Shown here piece after piece: positions 35,908 to 45,364 of a stretch of DNA of 64,000 bases. Every line of letters begins with the position of its first letter. The stretch's first letter is position 1. Both the position numbers and the translations under genes were made by a program. A model generated the notes under the pieces. It was not told the origin of the DNA, did no database searches, and saw nothing but the letters and a program-made list of their open reading frames with translations. The stretch comes from Sulfuricurvum sp. (GTDB lineage Bacteria; Campylobacterota; Campylobacteria; Campylobacterales; Sulfurimonadaceae): contig JAQULP010000010.1 of NCBI GenBank assembly GCA_028718525.1, forward strand, positions 1 through 64,000, in the 5' to 3' direction.

Positions 35908-36821
35908 AACGTTTCTGGGTACAATGGGGCGAGCGGTATCTTTACCACCCCTCGTTGAGCCAAAAAATCCTCTCACTCTTACTTTTACCCCTAAGCTGGC
36001 TCTATTGTCTGATCGCCTACCTGCGCTACCGTCGCAGTGAACCCAAAGCGATGGGAATCGCTGTCGTCAGTGTCGGAAATCTAACCGTCGGCGGGAGCGG
36101 AAAAACGCCGGTGGTGATCGAATTGGCCAAACATTTTGAGAAACCGGCAATCGTTTTGCGCGGGTACGGACGAAAAAGCCGCGGAATGGTTGTTGTCAAA
36201 GATAAAACAACCCTCTTATGTGACGTCACCAGCAGCGGGGATGAAGCGATGTTGTATGCACACTCCCTTTCGCATGCGGTAGTTATCGTCAGTGAAATAC
36301 GCGAGCGTGCCATTGCGGAAGCGGTGTCGATGGGATGTGACGTCGTGCTGCTTGATGACGGTTACGGAAAACATGCCATAGCCAAACTCGACCTTATCAT
36401 CGATGTTGCCACCCCGAACGGTTTTTGTCTCCCTTCGGGAGCCTATCGCGAAAAGCTCTGGAGCGGAAAAGAGGCGGTGAAACTGGTAGAAGGAAAGACG
36501 TTCAAACGTTCCGTTTCGATCCAGAATCCGACCGACAAGATGGTACTCGTGACGGCAATCGCCCGGCCTGAAAGATTGGATCCGTATCTACCCGAAGTAG
36601 CGGGTAAGTTTTATTTTGAAGACCACCATTTTTTTACCCAAAAAGAGCTTGAGGAGATCATAGAATCGACCGGGGCATCAAGCCTCTTGGTTACTCAGAA
36701 AGACTTCGTTAAAATGTCGACTTTTAATAATCTCAACTTCTCCCTTATGGTCCTCTCCATAACGTTGGATGAAGCATTGATAACCACTGTCAAGGAATAC
36801 AGCCATGCAAAAAAAGATTGA
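35904..36821 (+). CDS. lpxK: Tetraacyldisaccharide 4'-kinase
   Basis: A 305-residue LpxK, which phosphorylates the 4' position of the lipid A disaccharide precursor at the inner membrane. A membrane-associating helix is at about 22-40, and the P-loop VGNLTVGGSGKT at 57-68. DVVLLDDGYGKHAIAKLDLI matches the conserved DDGxQ region, although Gly-Lys replaces the usual Gln-His. The start is TTG, overlapping the TGA of the previous gene (TTGA); the conserved N-terminal RFW sequence begins directly there, which supports it. It overlaps argB by 17 bases. Confidence 0.9.
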   Translation: MKRFWVQWGERYLYHPSLSQKILSLLLLPLSWLYCLIAYLRYRRSEPKAMGIAVVSVGNLTVGGSGKTPVVIELAKHFEKPAIVLRGYGRKSRGMVVVKDKTTLLCDVTSSGDEAMLYAHSLSHAVVIVSEIRERAIAEAVSMGCDVVLLDDGYGKHAIAKLDLIIDVATPNGFCLPSGAYREKLWSGKEAVKLVEGKTFKRSVSIQNPTDKMVLVTAIARPERLDPYLPEVAGKFYFEDHHFFTQKELEEIIESTGASSLLVTQKDFVKMSTFNNLNFSLMVLSITLDEALITTVKEYSHAKKD

Positions 36822-37656
36822 TACCGTCAAAACGCTGATGGACGCAATGCCGTTCATCAAAGAATTTCGTGATGAGATCGTTGTCATTAAATACGGCGGT
36901 TCGGCTCAAAGTTCGGATGAGCTCAAAGCCAAATTTGCCCAAGATATCGTACTGCTCCATCTTGTTGGGATAAAAGTGGTGATCGTTCACGGGGGCGGGA
37001 GCCGGATCAGCCAGCTTTTGGGCGATTTAAAAATACCGACCGAATTTATTGACGGCGAACGGGTGAGTACACCGGATGTAATGCGCATTGTGGAGATGGT
37101 ACTTAGCGGAGAGATCAACAAGGAGATCACCTCCTTATTGAATTCTCACGGTGCGAAGGCGATCGGAATCAGCGGAAAAGATGCCCATTTTCTGATGGCA
37201 AAGCCTAAAGACGAAGCAAAATTCGGCCTCACCGGGCGGGTTACGGAGGTTAAAGCCGACGTTATCCATAATCTGTTGCGCGAAGGGTTTATTCCGGTTA
37301 TCGCTCCGATCGGCGCCGATCCGATCGTCGGGCATCCGGGGTACAACATTAATGCCGATTTGGCCGCTTCGGCGGTTGCGGCGGCTATCGGTGCGTGCAA
37401 AGTGATCTTTATGACCGATACTCCGGGCGTTTTGAATCAGGATAAGGTCCTTTTTTCATCCCTTACCGAAGAACAGGTTGAATCGCTCAAAGCGGACGGT
37501 ACGATTCACGGCGGAATGGTCCCTAAGGTGGACTCATGCCTTGAAGCGGTAGATGCAGGGGTTAATAAAGCCCACATTATTGACGGACGGATTGAGCATG
37601 CGATCTTGCTTGAATTATTTACCTCTGACGGTGTCGGAACCCAAATTACCCTCTAA
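36805..37656 (+). CDS. argB: Acetylglutamate kinase
   Basis: A 283-residue ArgB, second step of arginine synthesis (N-acetylglutamate plus ATP to the 5-phosphate). It carries the amino-acid kinase motifs VVIKYGGSAQ at about 26-35, VVIVHGGGSRISQLL at about 57-71, the acetylglutamate-binding NINADLAASAVAAAIGA at about 176-192, and FMTDTPGVL. The C-terminus VDSCLEAVDAGV and HIIDGRIEHAILLELFT is typical. The N-terminal helix of about 20 residues is of the kind linked to hexamer formation and arginine feedback. It overlaps the end of lpxK. Confidence 0.96.
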   Translation: MQKKIDTVKTLMDAMPFIKEFRDEIVVIKYGGSAQSSDELKAKFAQDIVLLHLVGIKVVIVHGGGSRISQLLGDLKIPTEFIDGERVSTPDVMRIVEMVLSGEINKEITSLLNSHGAKAIGISGKDAHFLMAKPKDEAKFGLTGRVTEVKADVIHNLLREGFIPVIAPIGADPIVGHPGYNINADLAASAVAAAIGACKVIFMTDTPGVLNQDKVLFSSLTEEQVESLKADGTIHGGMVPKVDSCLEAVDAGVNKAHIIDGRIEHAILLELFTSDGVGTQITL

Positions 37657-37689
37657 TAGTGCGGAAAAATTATAGATCAGGAGAGAAAC

Positions 37690-38931
37690 GTGCAACCATT
37701 TAACGAAGGGATGATCCGTTTTATCAATGCCTCTCCGACTCCGTTTCATGCTGTGGCATGGATGGCTGAAACTTTGGAAAGTCGGGGATTTCACCGTCTT
37801 GAAGAGGACTCAAAATGGAATTTGGAAGAGGGAAAAGGGTACTACGTCACCCGAAACGACTCTTCCCTGATAGCGTTTACCTATACCTCCTCGTTGGACA
37901 AAGGGTATGTCATTGTCGGTGCCCATACCGATTCGCCCCATCTGCGTTTAAAACCCAATCCTTTGACGACATCCGCAGGGGTGAAACGGCTGGGGGTTGA
38001 ACCCTATGGCGGGGTATTGCTCAATCCATGGTTTGACCGTGATCTGGGATTGGCGGGGCGCATCGTCTATCTTGAGGGGAATGTACGTAAAGAGAAGGTG
38101 ATCACTATTGATTCCCCGATAGCGTTTATCCCCTCATTAGCCATCCATCTTGACCGGGAAGCCAACAGTTCGCGTTCGGTGAACGCACAAAGCGATATCG
38201 TTCCGATCATTGCAACGGGTGATGTCGATCTAGAGGCTTTTCTTTTGTCCCAACTCGAAGAAGATACGGCGAATCTAACCCTCTTGGCCCATGAATTGAG
38301 TTTCTATGACCTCCAAAAGGGATCATTTGTCGGTGTGCATAATGAGTTCATTACCTCGGCCCGTTTGGATAACCTCCTAAGCTGTTACGTAGGGGTTCAG
38401 GCAATTGTGGAAAGCTCTTCGCCGATGATGCTGGCATGTATGGATCATGAAGAGGTGGGAAGCGATTCTCACGTAGGGGCAGGGGGTACCTTTGTCGAAG
38501 AGACCCTTCGCCGCATCGCAGGAGAGGAATTCGCACCCCTGATGCGCCGCTCCTTGATGGTATCGTGCGATAATGCCCATGCCCAGCACCCTAATTTTCC
38601 GGGAAAACATGAGAGCGAACATGCGCCGATCCTGAACAAAGGGGTAGCGATCAAAATCAATTCCAATCAGCGTTACGCGACCAGTTCACGGACAATGGGG
38701 CGCTTTCTCCAGTGTGCCAAAGCCCTGGAAATACCGACGCAAACTTTTGTCACCCGAAGCGACATGGGGTGCGGAAGTACCATCGGACCGATCAGTGCGA
38801 CCCGGCTGGGGGTCGAGACGATTGATGTCGGTGTCCCGACACTCGGAATGCATTCGATTCGAGAACTCTCGGGGATCAGCGATGCGTACGGACTCTGTCG
38901 GATTTTGACCCGATTGGGCGATTTCCAATGA
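37690..38931 (+). CDS. apeB: M18 family aminopeptidase (aspartyl aminopeptidase type)
   Basis: A 413-residue M18 zinc aminopeptidase, removing N-terminal Asp/Glu or similar residues from peptides in the cytoplasm. It shows the start FINASPTPFHAVAWM, the zinc-binding GAHTDSPHLRLKPNP near 76-90, DHEEVGSDSHVGA with the general-base Glu near 257-269, SCDNAHAQHPNF, and MHSIRELSG with the last zinc histidine. All family ligands appear intact. The start is GTG, preceded by GGAGAG 4 bases away. It follows argB by 33 bases and its stop overlaps the flgS ATG (ATGA). Confidence 0.92.
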   Translation: MQPFNEGMIRFINASPTPFHAVAWMAETLESRGFHRLEEDSKWNLEEGKGYYVTRNDSSLIAFTYTSSLDKGYVIVGAHTDSPHLRLKPNPLTTSAGVKRLGVEPYGGVLLNPWFDRDLGLAGRIVYLEGNVRKEKVITIDSPIAFIPSLAIHLDREANSSRSVNAQSDIVPIIATGDVDLEAFLLSQLEEDTANLTLLAHELSFYDLQKGSFVGVHNEFITSARLDNLLSCYVGVQAIVESSSPMMLACMDHEEVGSDSHVGAGGTFVEETLRRIAGEEFAPLMRRSLMVSCDNAHAQHPNFPGKHESEHAPILNKGVAIKINSNQRYATSSRTMGRFLQCAKALEIPTQTFVTRSDMGCGSTIGPISATRLGVETIDVGVPTLGMHSIRELSGISDAYGLCRILTRLGDFQ

Positions 38932-39914
38932 CCGAGATGATTTCTCCCGCAGAACTTAAAGCGCTGATCGATCAGACTTACAAGGTAGAGGAGGAGTACG
39001 TCGCCCTGCGTCAATCGTATAACCATCTCCAAAGTACGATCGAACAGGTTATCGAATTTCTCCCCAATGCGATTTGGATTGTGGATCAAGACGGTTCGGT
39101 ATTTTTGCAAAATTCGCAAGGCAAAGCGTTAAGTCAATTATTTGATACCCTTCGGCTGGATGAAGAAGATTATGAAATCACCTTCAATGAACGCTCCTAC
39201 CTGATTAAATCGGCCCGGCATAATGAAAAGCGGCTCCTCAGCGCTACCGATATAACCGAGCAAAAGCGTAAAGAGAATCTCGCGACAATGGGACAGATGG
39301 CTGCCCATCTTTCGCATGAAATACGTAATCCGGTCGGATCGATTGCCTTATTGGCCTCCACATTGATCAAGAGGGTCATTCCGGAAAACCGTCCGATCGT
39401 CGAGGAGATTCAAAAATCCCTTTACCGTATCGAACGGATCATTAAAGCGACTTTGATGTTTTCCAAAGGGGTGAGTGCCCAAAAAAACTCTATCCGCTGG
39501 TGGCAGATACGCGAAGCGCTGTTAAATGCTATCGGCTATTACAGCTACGCTAAAAACATCGAGTTTAAATTCCCGGAAGATAATTTTGAACTCTTCGGTG
39601 ATCTGGATCTGCTCGTCATGCTCTTTAGCAATTTTGTCTTCAATGCCATAGACGCGATAGAGCTGGATGATGAAGAGGAGGGGACGATTACCATCGAACA
39701 TCGCGTTGAGGGGACTACCCACATTTTTGAAATCTACGATACCGGCATCGCGATTGAAAATGAAAAAGCGCTTTTTGAAGCGTTTAAAAGCACCAAAGAG
39801 CGGGGCAACGGACTCGGACTCGTATTGGCAAAAAATATTGTCGAATCCCACGGCGGAGAGGTCGGTTTATGTGAAGGGAAAGCGAAAGGTTTCCGATTTA
39901 CCCTCGCATCATAA
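38928..39914 (+). CDS. flgS: Sensor histidine kinase FlgS (sigma-54 flagellar cascade)
   Basis: A 328-residue cytoplasmic histidine kinase, closely resembling Campylobacter/Helicobacter FlgS along its length from memory: an N-terminal coiled coil (PAELKALIDQTYKVEEEY), a PAS-like part (IWIVDQDGSVFLQNSQGKAL), then LSATDITEQKRKENLATMG and the H-box HLSHEIRNPVGSIALLAS with His130. An HATPase domain follows (NFVFNAIDAI, YDTGIAI, ERGNGLGLVLAKNI). FlgS phosphorylates the NtrC-type regulator FlgR, which turns on sigma-54 genes for rod and hook. FlgR is not in this window. No membrane helix is seen. The stop lies tail to tail with the EAL gene, sharing no spacer. Confidence 0.9.
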   Translation: MTEMISPAELKALIDQTYKVEEEYVALRQSYNHLQSTIEQVIEFLPNAIWIVDQDGSVFLQNSQGKALSQLFDTLRLDEEDYEITFNERSYLIKSARHNEKRLLSATDITEQKRKENLATMGQMAAHLSHEIRNPVGSIALLASTLIKRVIPENRPIVEEIQKSLYRIERIIKATLMFSKGVSAQKNSIRWWQIREALLNAIGYYSYAKNIEFKFPEDNFELFGDLDLLVMLFSNFVFNAIDAIELDDEEEGTITIEHRVEGTTHIFEIYDTGIAIENEKALFEAFKSTKERGNGLGLVLAKNIVESHGGEVGLCEGKAKGFRFTLAS

Positions 39915-42116
39915 AGGCTTCGGTTCGCCCAAATAATACCCTTGAAGGTAGTCGATATTAAGTTCTAGGCATTTGGTATAGACCGCTTCGGAATGGACAA
40001 ATTCCGCTACCGTTTTTAATCCCAAATGTTTTGAAAATTCGGATACGGCGGTAAGGATGGTTTGGGCGTTCGTATCGGTATCGATATTTCGGATCAGGGA
40101 GCCGTCAATTTTTAAGATATCGACGTCAAGGCGGAGGATATGGGCAAAATTGGAGTAACCGGTCCCAAAATCGTCGATAGCGATCAAACATCCGAATTTT
40201 TTCACATCGGTAATAAACGAGGAGACTTCAGAGTAGTTTTCAATCCCTTCGCTTTCGAGCAGTTCAAAAATGAGCCGGTCGTTATAAAGCGAAGTTTGAA
40301 GTTTATGGAGGATAAACGTTCGGATATGGGTATCGAGAATATCATCGACGGAGAGGTTGATTGAAAAGGTATGCGGTGTCGTTGCCAGCATAATAAAGAC
40401 TTCATTGACGACAAACTGCGTAAGATGGGCATAAAGCCGCGACTGTTTGGCAGCGGGGAGGAAATAGGAGGGGGCAATAACGGTATCGTCACCGTTTCTC
40501 ATCCGCAGAAGTGCCTCATATTCTACAACGGAGCCGTTTTTAGGATCGATAATCGGTTGATAATAGAGGCAGAAACGGTTCTCTTCGATCGCCTCTTTGA
40601 CCTTTTTTGACCATAAAAGGTTATTATGATACTCCTCTTTGATCTGCATGCTCTCATCGTAAACCATATAGCTTAAATGACGTTTTTTAGCCGCTTTGAG
40701 TGCCATATCGGCATTGCTGAGGAGGTTTCTTTCCCCTTTGTTTTGTAAGGCGATATCGGCACCTACGGTAAAAGTGATAAATATGGTAGCCCCGTGGACC
40801 TCATAATATTTTGATTGCAGATGTTCGATAATCGAAGTACGGGCCGCATCAAAATCGGTGTAGGCTAACGGTTCATTCAGGAGAATCGCGTATTCGTCCG
40901 AAGGCATTTTATAAAGTTGCATCGGCAGGTCTTGAATGGCTTCCTGAATCGATTGGGTTAATGCCAGAAGGATCTCGTCCCCGATTGAGTGGCTGTAAAA
41001 ATCGTTGATCTCTTTAAAGTTATCAATGTTCAAAAGAATCAGCGCGTAAAAACGGCTGTTTTGAATATCCCGTATCAAGGCGTTCCGGTTGGGGCAGGAG
41101 GTCAGATTGTCGGTATGAAGCTGATGCACGAGCTGACGATTCAGTTCCCGTGTAATCTGTGCGTCACGATCGATCCTTCGGATAAGTATACGGAATCCGT
41201 AATAGAGGATGACCTCCAACACGATGAGGACCACCAGGCTGATAATGAGAAGATTGCGAAGCTCTTGATTGTAGCTGGTGACATGATCCGTAATATCAAA
41301 AGCACAGGTCATCATGGCAACAATTTCGTTTTGAAAGTTGGTTAACGGACGTGAAGCGATAATGTAGGTTCGGTTATCGATTGTGTAGCGTTTGCTCTCA
41401 TTAAACGTAAACGTTGACGGGAGTTTCTCAAAGAGTGCGTCATTACTGGAGACCAGAGAATAATCGCGGTAATGGATTTGGGTGACGTCCGGGAGGATAT
41501 TTTGGAGTTTTTTGGTATTAAAAACAATAGCACTTTTAATCCCGGAATGGCGATTCAGACGGGTTTGAATACGGTTAATGTTGGCAACACCCTGAAAAAT
41601 ACCGATAAATTGGTTATCTTTGAATATGGGGATAATGGTTACCAGTGCGACATCAAAGAGCGTGACATCCAAAGTTGTTATGGGTTTACGGGTTTTTATC
41701 GCATAGGCCAGTACCGGGCGTTTGTGCAGGATGTTGTCTCCGTATTTCTCCGGATCCTGCATCCGGAGAAAGTGGACGCCGTCAACTCCGATAAAGCCGC
41801 TGGTATGCACTTCATCCTTGCTTTTTGCTTCGGTAAAATAGGGGAGTACAAGGCGATAAAGCTTATTTCGGTCGTGTTCCGCAAAGGCATCGACAATTTC
41901 ACGGTTGGAAGAAATTTTGTAGGCAAAATAATTGAGCTCTTTTTCGGTATCAAGCATTGCCAAATCAAATGAGTTACGGAGCAAAGAACGGTGGGCGGAA
42001 GTTTTTTCATCCAGAATACTTTTTTTGTCATGCGAAATGGTAATAATGAAAATTGTGATGAGCAAAACTACCAAAAAGGTAGAAAAAAGCATCGCACGAC
42101 GATAAATCTTTTCCAT
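39909..42116 (-). CDS. Membrane GGDEF-EAL protein, probable c-di-GMP phosphodiesterase
   Basis: A 735-residue protein: TM1 (about 5-27), a periplasmic Cache-like sensor (about 35-270, with SGFIGVDGVHFLRMQDPEKYG), TM2 (about 278-300), then GGDEF and EAL domains. The GGDEF site is degenerate (PSDEYAILL in place of GGDEF), so cyclase activity is unlikely. The EAL domain looks active: VVEYEALLRMRN, FELLESEGI, AIDDFGTGYSNF and LKIDGSLIRNI are intact. It should cleave c-di-GMP in response to an outside signal. An in-frame GTG at 42134 exists, but the ATG at 42116 with AGTGGG upstream is preferred. It is the last gene of a leftward run, 65 bases after yggS. Confidence 0.9.
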   Translation of the reverse strand: MEKIYRRAMLFSTFLVVLLITIFIITISHDKKSILDEKTSAHRSLLRNSFDLAMLDTEKELNYFAYKISSNREIVDAFAEHDRNKLYRLVLPYFTEAKSKDEVHTSGFIGVDGVHFLRMQDPEKYGDNILHKRPVLAYAIKTRKPITTLDVTLFDVALVTIIPIFKDNQFIGIFQGVANINRIQTRLNRHSGIKSAIVFNTKKLQNILPDVTQIHYRDYSLVSSNDALFEKLPSTFTFNESKRYTIDNRTYIIASRPLTNFQNEIVAMMTCAFDITDHVTSYNQELRNLLIISLVVLIVLEVILYYGFRILIRRIDRDAQITRELNRQLVHQLHTDNLTSCPNRNALIRDIQNSRFYALILLNIDNFKEINDFYSHSIGDEILLALTQSIQEAIQDLPMQLYKMPSDEYAILLNEPLAYTDFDAARTSIIEHLQSKYYEVHGATIFITFTVGADIALQNKGERNLLSNADMALKAAKKRHLSYMVYDESMQIKEEYHNNLLWSKKVKEAIEENRFCLYYQPIIDPKNGSVVEYEALLRMRNGDDTVIAPSYFLPAAKQSRLYAHLTQFVVNEVFIMLATTPHTFSINLSVDDILDTHIRTFILHKLQTSLYNDRLIFELLESEGIENYSEVSSFITDVKKFGCLIAIDDFGTGYSNFAHILRLDVDILKIDGSLIRNIDTDTNAQTILTAVSEFSKHLGLKTVAEFVHSEAVYTKCLELNIDYLQGYYLGEPKPL

Positions 42117-42181
42117 TTTATACCCACTTATCACAAAAGTATCTCATTTCCCCAAGTTATTATAGAATAATAGCTAAATAT

Positions 42182-42859
42182 TTAAGATTTCGGAAAAAGG
42201 ATGGAACCTAATCGAATCATATTGGACCCGCATTCAATGGCCAACTCAAAATCTCCGCTCATCCCCATCGAACAGATGGTGGCCTCCGGCAAGGATTCAA
42301 AAAGTCGACGGGTCGTTTCAAAACTTTTTTGAATAATAACACGGTCTTCGGCGTGGGCTCCAATACTCATGACCCCCTGTAAAAGAAGTCTTGGACACTC
42401 TTCACGGATCTGTGCATAACGTTCAAGGAACTCTTCCGGAGAAAAACCGCTTTTTGAGGGTTCATACGCCGAATTAACTTGTACCAGTGCACGTAACGTT
42501 CTATTTTCTCTCTCGAGACGATCGTTAAGGGCATGAGCCAGTTCCAAAGAGTCGACGGAATGGATTAAATGGGGGTGGGTATTTAAAAGATGGTTGATTT
42601 TGTTTTTTTGAAGGGTACCGATGAAATGCCATTCGATCGGCAAATCTTCCAACATTGCGCTCTTAGTGACAAGGTCCTGGACTTTATTTTCTCCGAAAGC
42701 TCTTTGACCGATAGCATAAAGCGACTGAATCGCTTCGGCATCAACGTATTTGCTGGCTGCGACAATTTTGACGATATGGTGGTCGTTTAAACGCAAACGT
42801 GCTTTTTCAACACGTTCGATCACTCGGTCGAAAGAGAGTTTTTGTTCAAGTAGGGTCAT
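42182..42859 (-). CDS. yggS: PLP-homeostasis protein (YggS/PLPBP family)
   Basis: A 225-residue YggS/PROSC-family protein that binds pyridoxal phosphate and balances free PLP and related amino-acid pools; it has no proven catalytic activity. It shows the PLP-lysine strand VKIVAASKYVDAEAIQ, then FGENKVQDLVTKSAML, WHFIGTLQKNKI and the C-terminal SMGMSGDFELAIECGSNMIRLGS with phosphate-binding Ser and Gly. It is cytoplasmic. Its ATG overlaps the rseP stop by 4 bases, so translation is coupled. Confidence 0.94.
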   Translation of the reverse strand: MTLLEQKLSFDRVIERVEKARLRLNDHHIVKIVAASKYVDAEAIQSLYAIGQRAFGENKVQDLVTKSAMLEDLPIEWHFIGTLQKNKINHLLNTHPHLIHSVDSLELAHALNDRLERENRTLRALVQVNSAYEPSKSGFSPEEFLERYAQIREECPRLLLQGVMSIGAHAEDRVIIQKSFETTRRLFESLPEATICSMGMSGDFELAIECGSNMIRLGSILFPKS

Positions 42860-43908
42860 TGCATTAGCCTTGTTATATCGTTATAGAGCCCCAAACTCAT
42901 GAGGGCGAGCAAGAGCATCCACCCACCAATGGTAAGTTGGGTTATGACTGCTTCGCTTGGCGCTTTGCGACGAATGATTTCGTAAAGATTGAAGATGATA
43001 TGCCCGCCGTCGAGTGCCGGAATGGGGAGAAGGTTTAACACTCCGAGATTCACCGAAATCAGTGCGGAAAAGAAGAAAAGGCTCATCCATCCGTAAGCGG
43101 TCGCATCAGCGGTGATTTGGACAATGCTCACAACGCCTCCCACCTCTTTGGCCGGAACGACTCCGGTAAGGAGTTTTTGAACGCTTTGAAAAATGATGAG
43201 CGACGTATTATAGGTCTCTTTACCGGCATAGGCTACAGCCGAGATCGGAGTAAACTCAACGGTATGGGTGACCCCCATCGGGGCAATGCCGACCATACGC
43301 CGTTTTATGGTCTCTTTGAAGAGATTTTGCGTTTCGCTTATTTTCGGGTTGATCAGGATGTTTTGGAGACGATTGTGACGTTCGATACGAAGGGTCAACG
43401 TACCGACGGAGGATTGAATAGCCTCGGAGAGTTGATTCCATTCATCAATCGCTTCGCCGTTGACGGAGAGGACGATATCCCCTTTTTCCAGCCCGGCAAT
43501 GTGTGCCGGGGAGTTTTTAACAACATCGCCGATAACCGGGGAAAGGGTTTTGGGACCGCCTAAGGCTATGGCATAAAAAAAGATCCACGCCAAAAGAAAA
43601 TTAGCCGCCGGACCGGCCAAAAGGATGATAATGCGCTGCCATGGCTTCTTGGAATTGTAGCTGTCGTTGTCAAAACTGACGGAAGCGGGATCGAGATCAT
43701 CCTGTCCTTTCATTTTGACGTATCCCCCCAACGGAATGGCAGAAATTTGCCAGCGGGTATCGAGCCAGGTAAACGATGCTATCTTTTTTCCGAATCCGAT
43801 ACTGAAAACTTCGACATAGACGCCAAAAAAACGGGCGGCAGTGTAGTGTCCGAGTTCGTGAAAGAATATCAGTACCGATAAGACGAGAAGGGCGACCATC
43901 CAACTCAT
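42856..43908 (-). CDS. rseP: Site-2 intramembrane metalloprotease RseP
   Basis: A 350-residue RseP/M50 protease, cutting membrane-spanning segments in regulated intramembrane proteolysis. The zinc motif HELGH is at 17-21 in the first helix; a single PDZ domain (SPAHIAGLEKGDIVLSVNGE, about 120-200) follows, and LNLLPIPALDGGHI holds the third zinc ligand. E. coli RseP has two PDZ domains; this short form with one is common in this phylum. The open frame continues to 43992 inside pgsA, but the ATG at 43908 starts directly with the first membrane helix and comes just after the pgsA stop. The substrate is unknown here. Confidence 0.93.
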   Translation of the reverse strand: MSWMVALLVLSVLIFFHELGHYTAARFFGVYVEVFSIGFGKKIASFTWLDTRWQISAIPLGGYVKMKGQDDLDPASVSFDNDSYNSKKPWQRIIILLAGPAANFLLAWIFFYAIALGGPKTLSPVIGDVVKNSPAHIAGLEKGDIVLSVNGEAIDEWNQLSEAIQSSVGTLTLRIERHNRLQNILINPKISETQNLFKETIKRRMVGIAPMGVTHTVEFTPISAVAYAGKETYNTSLIIFQSVQKLLTGVVPAKEVGGVVSIVQITADATAYGWMSLFFFSALISVNLGVLNLLPIPALDGGHIIFNLYEIIRRKAPSEAVITQLTIGGWMLLLALMSLGLYNDITRLMQ

Positions 43909-43910
43909 AG

Positions 43911-44459
43911 TTACCCTTTGCTTCGGTAGGCTTTTGAAAATCCGACGAGATACTCTCCGCCGGAATAAAGGGTCAATGCAACGGCGATCCACAGGAGCAG
44001 TTCGCCAAAAGGCCAGTGCATGAGCAAAAATCCGATGGCTATCATCTGCGCCACCGTTTTCACTTTACCGGCCCAGGAGGCACTGATATCGATCCCCTCC
44101 GAAAGTGACAGGGTCCGAAGTCCCGTAATAAAAAGTTCCCGAACGATAATGATATAAATGGCCCAGGCCGATGCGGCTCCCGTCATCATCAAACCTAAAA
44201 ACGCGGCGAGCGTGAGCATCTTATCGGCTAAGGGATCGAGTATCTGCCCTATAATCGTAATTTGATCGAGTTCACGGGCAATATAGCCGTCGAAGAAATC
44301 GGTTACGCTGGCGATGACAAAAAGGAGAGAGGCGATGAAATAATTCCAGCTGATATCCCAACCTGCATCCGTAAAAAATTGGGGATTAAGAATAATCCAA
44401 AACATCAGCGGAGCGATAAGAAGGCGCGCGAACGCGAGGAGATTGGGAAGGTTAAACAC
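43911..44459 (-). CDS. pgsA: CDP-diacylglycerol--glycerol-3-phosphate 3-phosphatidyltransferase
   Basis: A 182-residue membrane enzyme making phosphatidylglycerophosphate, the committed step to phosphatidylglycerol and cardiolipin. The CDP-alcohol phosphotransferase motif is complete: DGYIARELDQITIIGQILDP read as D-G-x2-A-R-x8-G-x3-D-x3-D at about 58-80. About five hydrophobic helices flank it. The start ATG follows a 130-bp gap with its own possible promoter. rseP begins immediately after its stop. Confidence 0.94.
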   Translation of the reverse strand: MFNLPNLLAFARLLIAPLMFWIILNPQFFTDAGWDISWNYFIASLLFVIASVTDFFDGYIARELDQITIIGQILDPLADKMLTLAAFLGLMMTGAASAWAIYIIIVRELFITGLRTLSLSEGIDISASWAGKVKTVAQMIAIGFLLMHWPFGELLLWIAVALTLYSGGEYLVGFSKAYRSKG

Positions 44460-44557
44460 CCGATAAGCCTTTGATTGATTCTGATAAAGCGCGTTAGCGA
44501 TTTTAAAAAGCGCAAGCGCCGTGAGCCTGCTGCTGAAGCAAACTCAGTGTTAATGTA

Positions 44558-44582
44558 GCTTCGGGGATTGTATTCCCGAAGC
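44558..44582 (-). terminator. GC-rich hairpin after the fabL-like gene
   Basis: GCTTCGGG (44558-44565) pairs perfectly with CCCGAAGC (44575-44582), 8 bp with a 9-base loop, starting 8 bases after the fabL-like stop on the minus strand. No T run follows it, so it could be a weak terminator or an mRNA-stabilising stem. Confidence 0.5.
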
Positions 44583-44590
44583 GTTCCAAT

Positions 44591-45364
44591 TTATTGAAAC
44601 GTCGTTCCACCGTCGATGACGATTGTTTGGCCGGTAAGCCAAGAAGCGCTCTCTCCGCAGAGGAACAGACAAGCTCCCGTCAAATCTTCGGCTTCCCCCA
44701 TACGGCTAAGAGGCGAACGTTTGACCACTTCGGCTTTTACCTCTTCATAATTCGGGAACGCTTTGAGGGCATCGGTATCGATCGGTCCGCCGCTGACGGC
44801 ATTGACACGAATCCCTTTTTCGCCCAATTCCGCTGCGGCATAGCGGACCATTGCCTCGACGGCAGCTTTATTGGTCCCGTGACCTGCATAGTTTGGGGTA
44901 TAAACCAAATTACCGGTTGAACTCATAGAAATAATGGAACCGCCCCCGACTTTTTCCATCCGTTTGGCTGCCTCTTGCGCTCCGACGACGAATGCGTCTA
45001 CTGTGGCGATGTAGATATTGTTAAGCCCTTTGGGTTTTAAACGCATAAAGGGGCCAAAACCGCCGACTACGGCTCTTCCGGAGATAATAGCGTTGGAGAT
45101 AAAAAAGTCCAGGCGATCGAAATCTTCATCAAATTTGGCATACACATCTTTATACTCGTCAGGCTCCAAAATATTGAGTGCGTATCCGCGACATTTGACG
45201 CTGTATGTTTTCTCAATATCTTCGGCGATTTGATTGGCAATATCCGCATTGGAATTATAGGTGAACGCTACGTTGACCCCTTTAGCCGCAAACGCATAAA
45301 CAATTGCTTTTCCAATACCGCGGGTTCCGCCGCTGATGAGTAGAGTTTTTCCTTGCATATTCAA
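44591..45364 (-). CDS. fabL: FabL-like enoyl-ACP reductase (SDR family)
   Basis: A 257-residue short-chain dehydrogenase. It has the glycine motif ISGGTRGIGKAI at about 10-21, and the active-site stretch SMSSTGNLVYTPNYAGHGTNKAA with Tyr and Lys. VNAVSGGPIDTDALKAFPNYEEV closely follows Bacillus FabL, and GQTIVIDGGTTF closes it. FabL (enoyl-ACP reductase III) performs the last reduction of fatty acid elongation using NADPH. The call rests on the resemblance to FabL; another SDR function is possible. It begins 1 base after the dapA stop, so they are coupled. Confidence 0.82.
   Translation of the reverse strand: MNMQGKTLLISGGTRGIGKAIVYAFAAKGVNVAFTYNSNADIANQIAEDIEKTYSVKCRGYALNILEPDEYKDVYAKFDEDFDRLDFFISNAIISGRAVVGGFGPFMRLKPKGLNNIYIATVDAFVVGAQEAAKRMEKVGGGSIISMSSTGNLVYTPNYAGHGTNKAAVEAMVRYAAAELGEKGIRVNAVSGGPIDTDALKAFPNYEEVKAEVVKRSPLSRMGEAEDLTGACLFLCGESASWLTGQTIVIDGGTTFQ

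Noticed and set aside
44483-44530. GC-rich inverted sequence between fabL-like and pgsA as a small RNA or tRNA
   Set aside because: The GCGC repeats cannot form a stem with a workable loop, and no cloverleaf or CCA end is visible.
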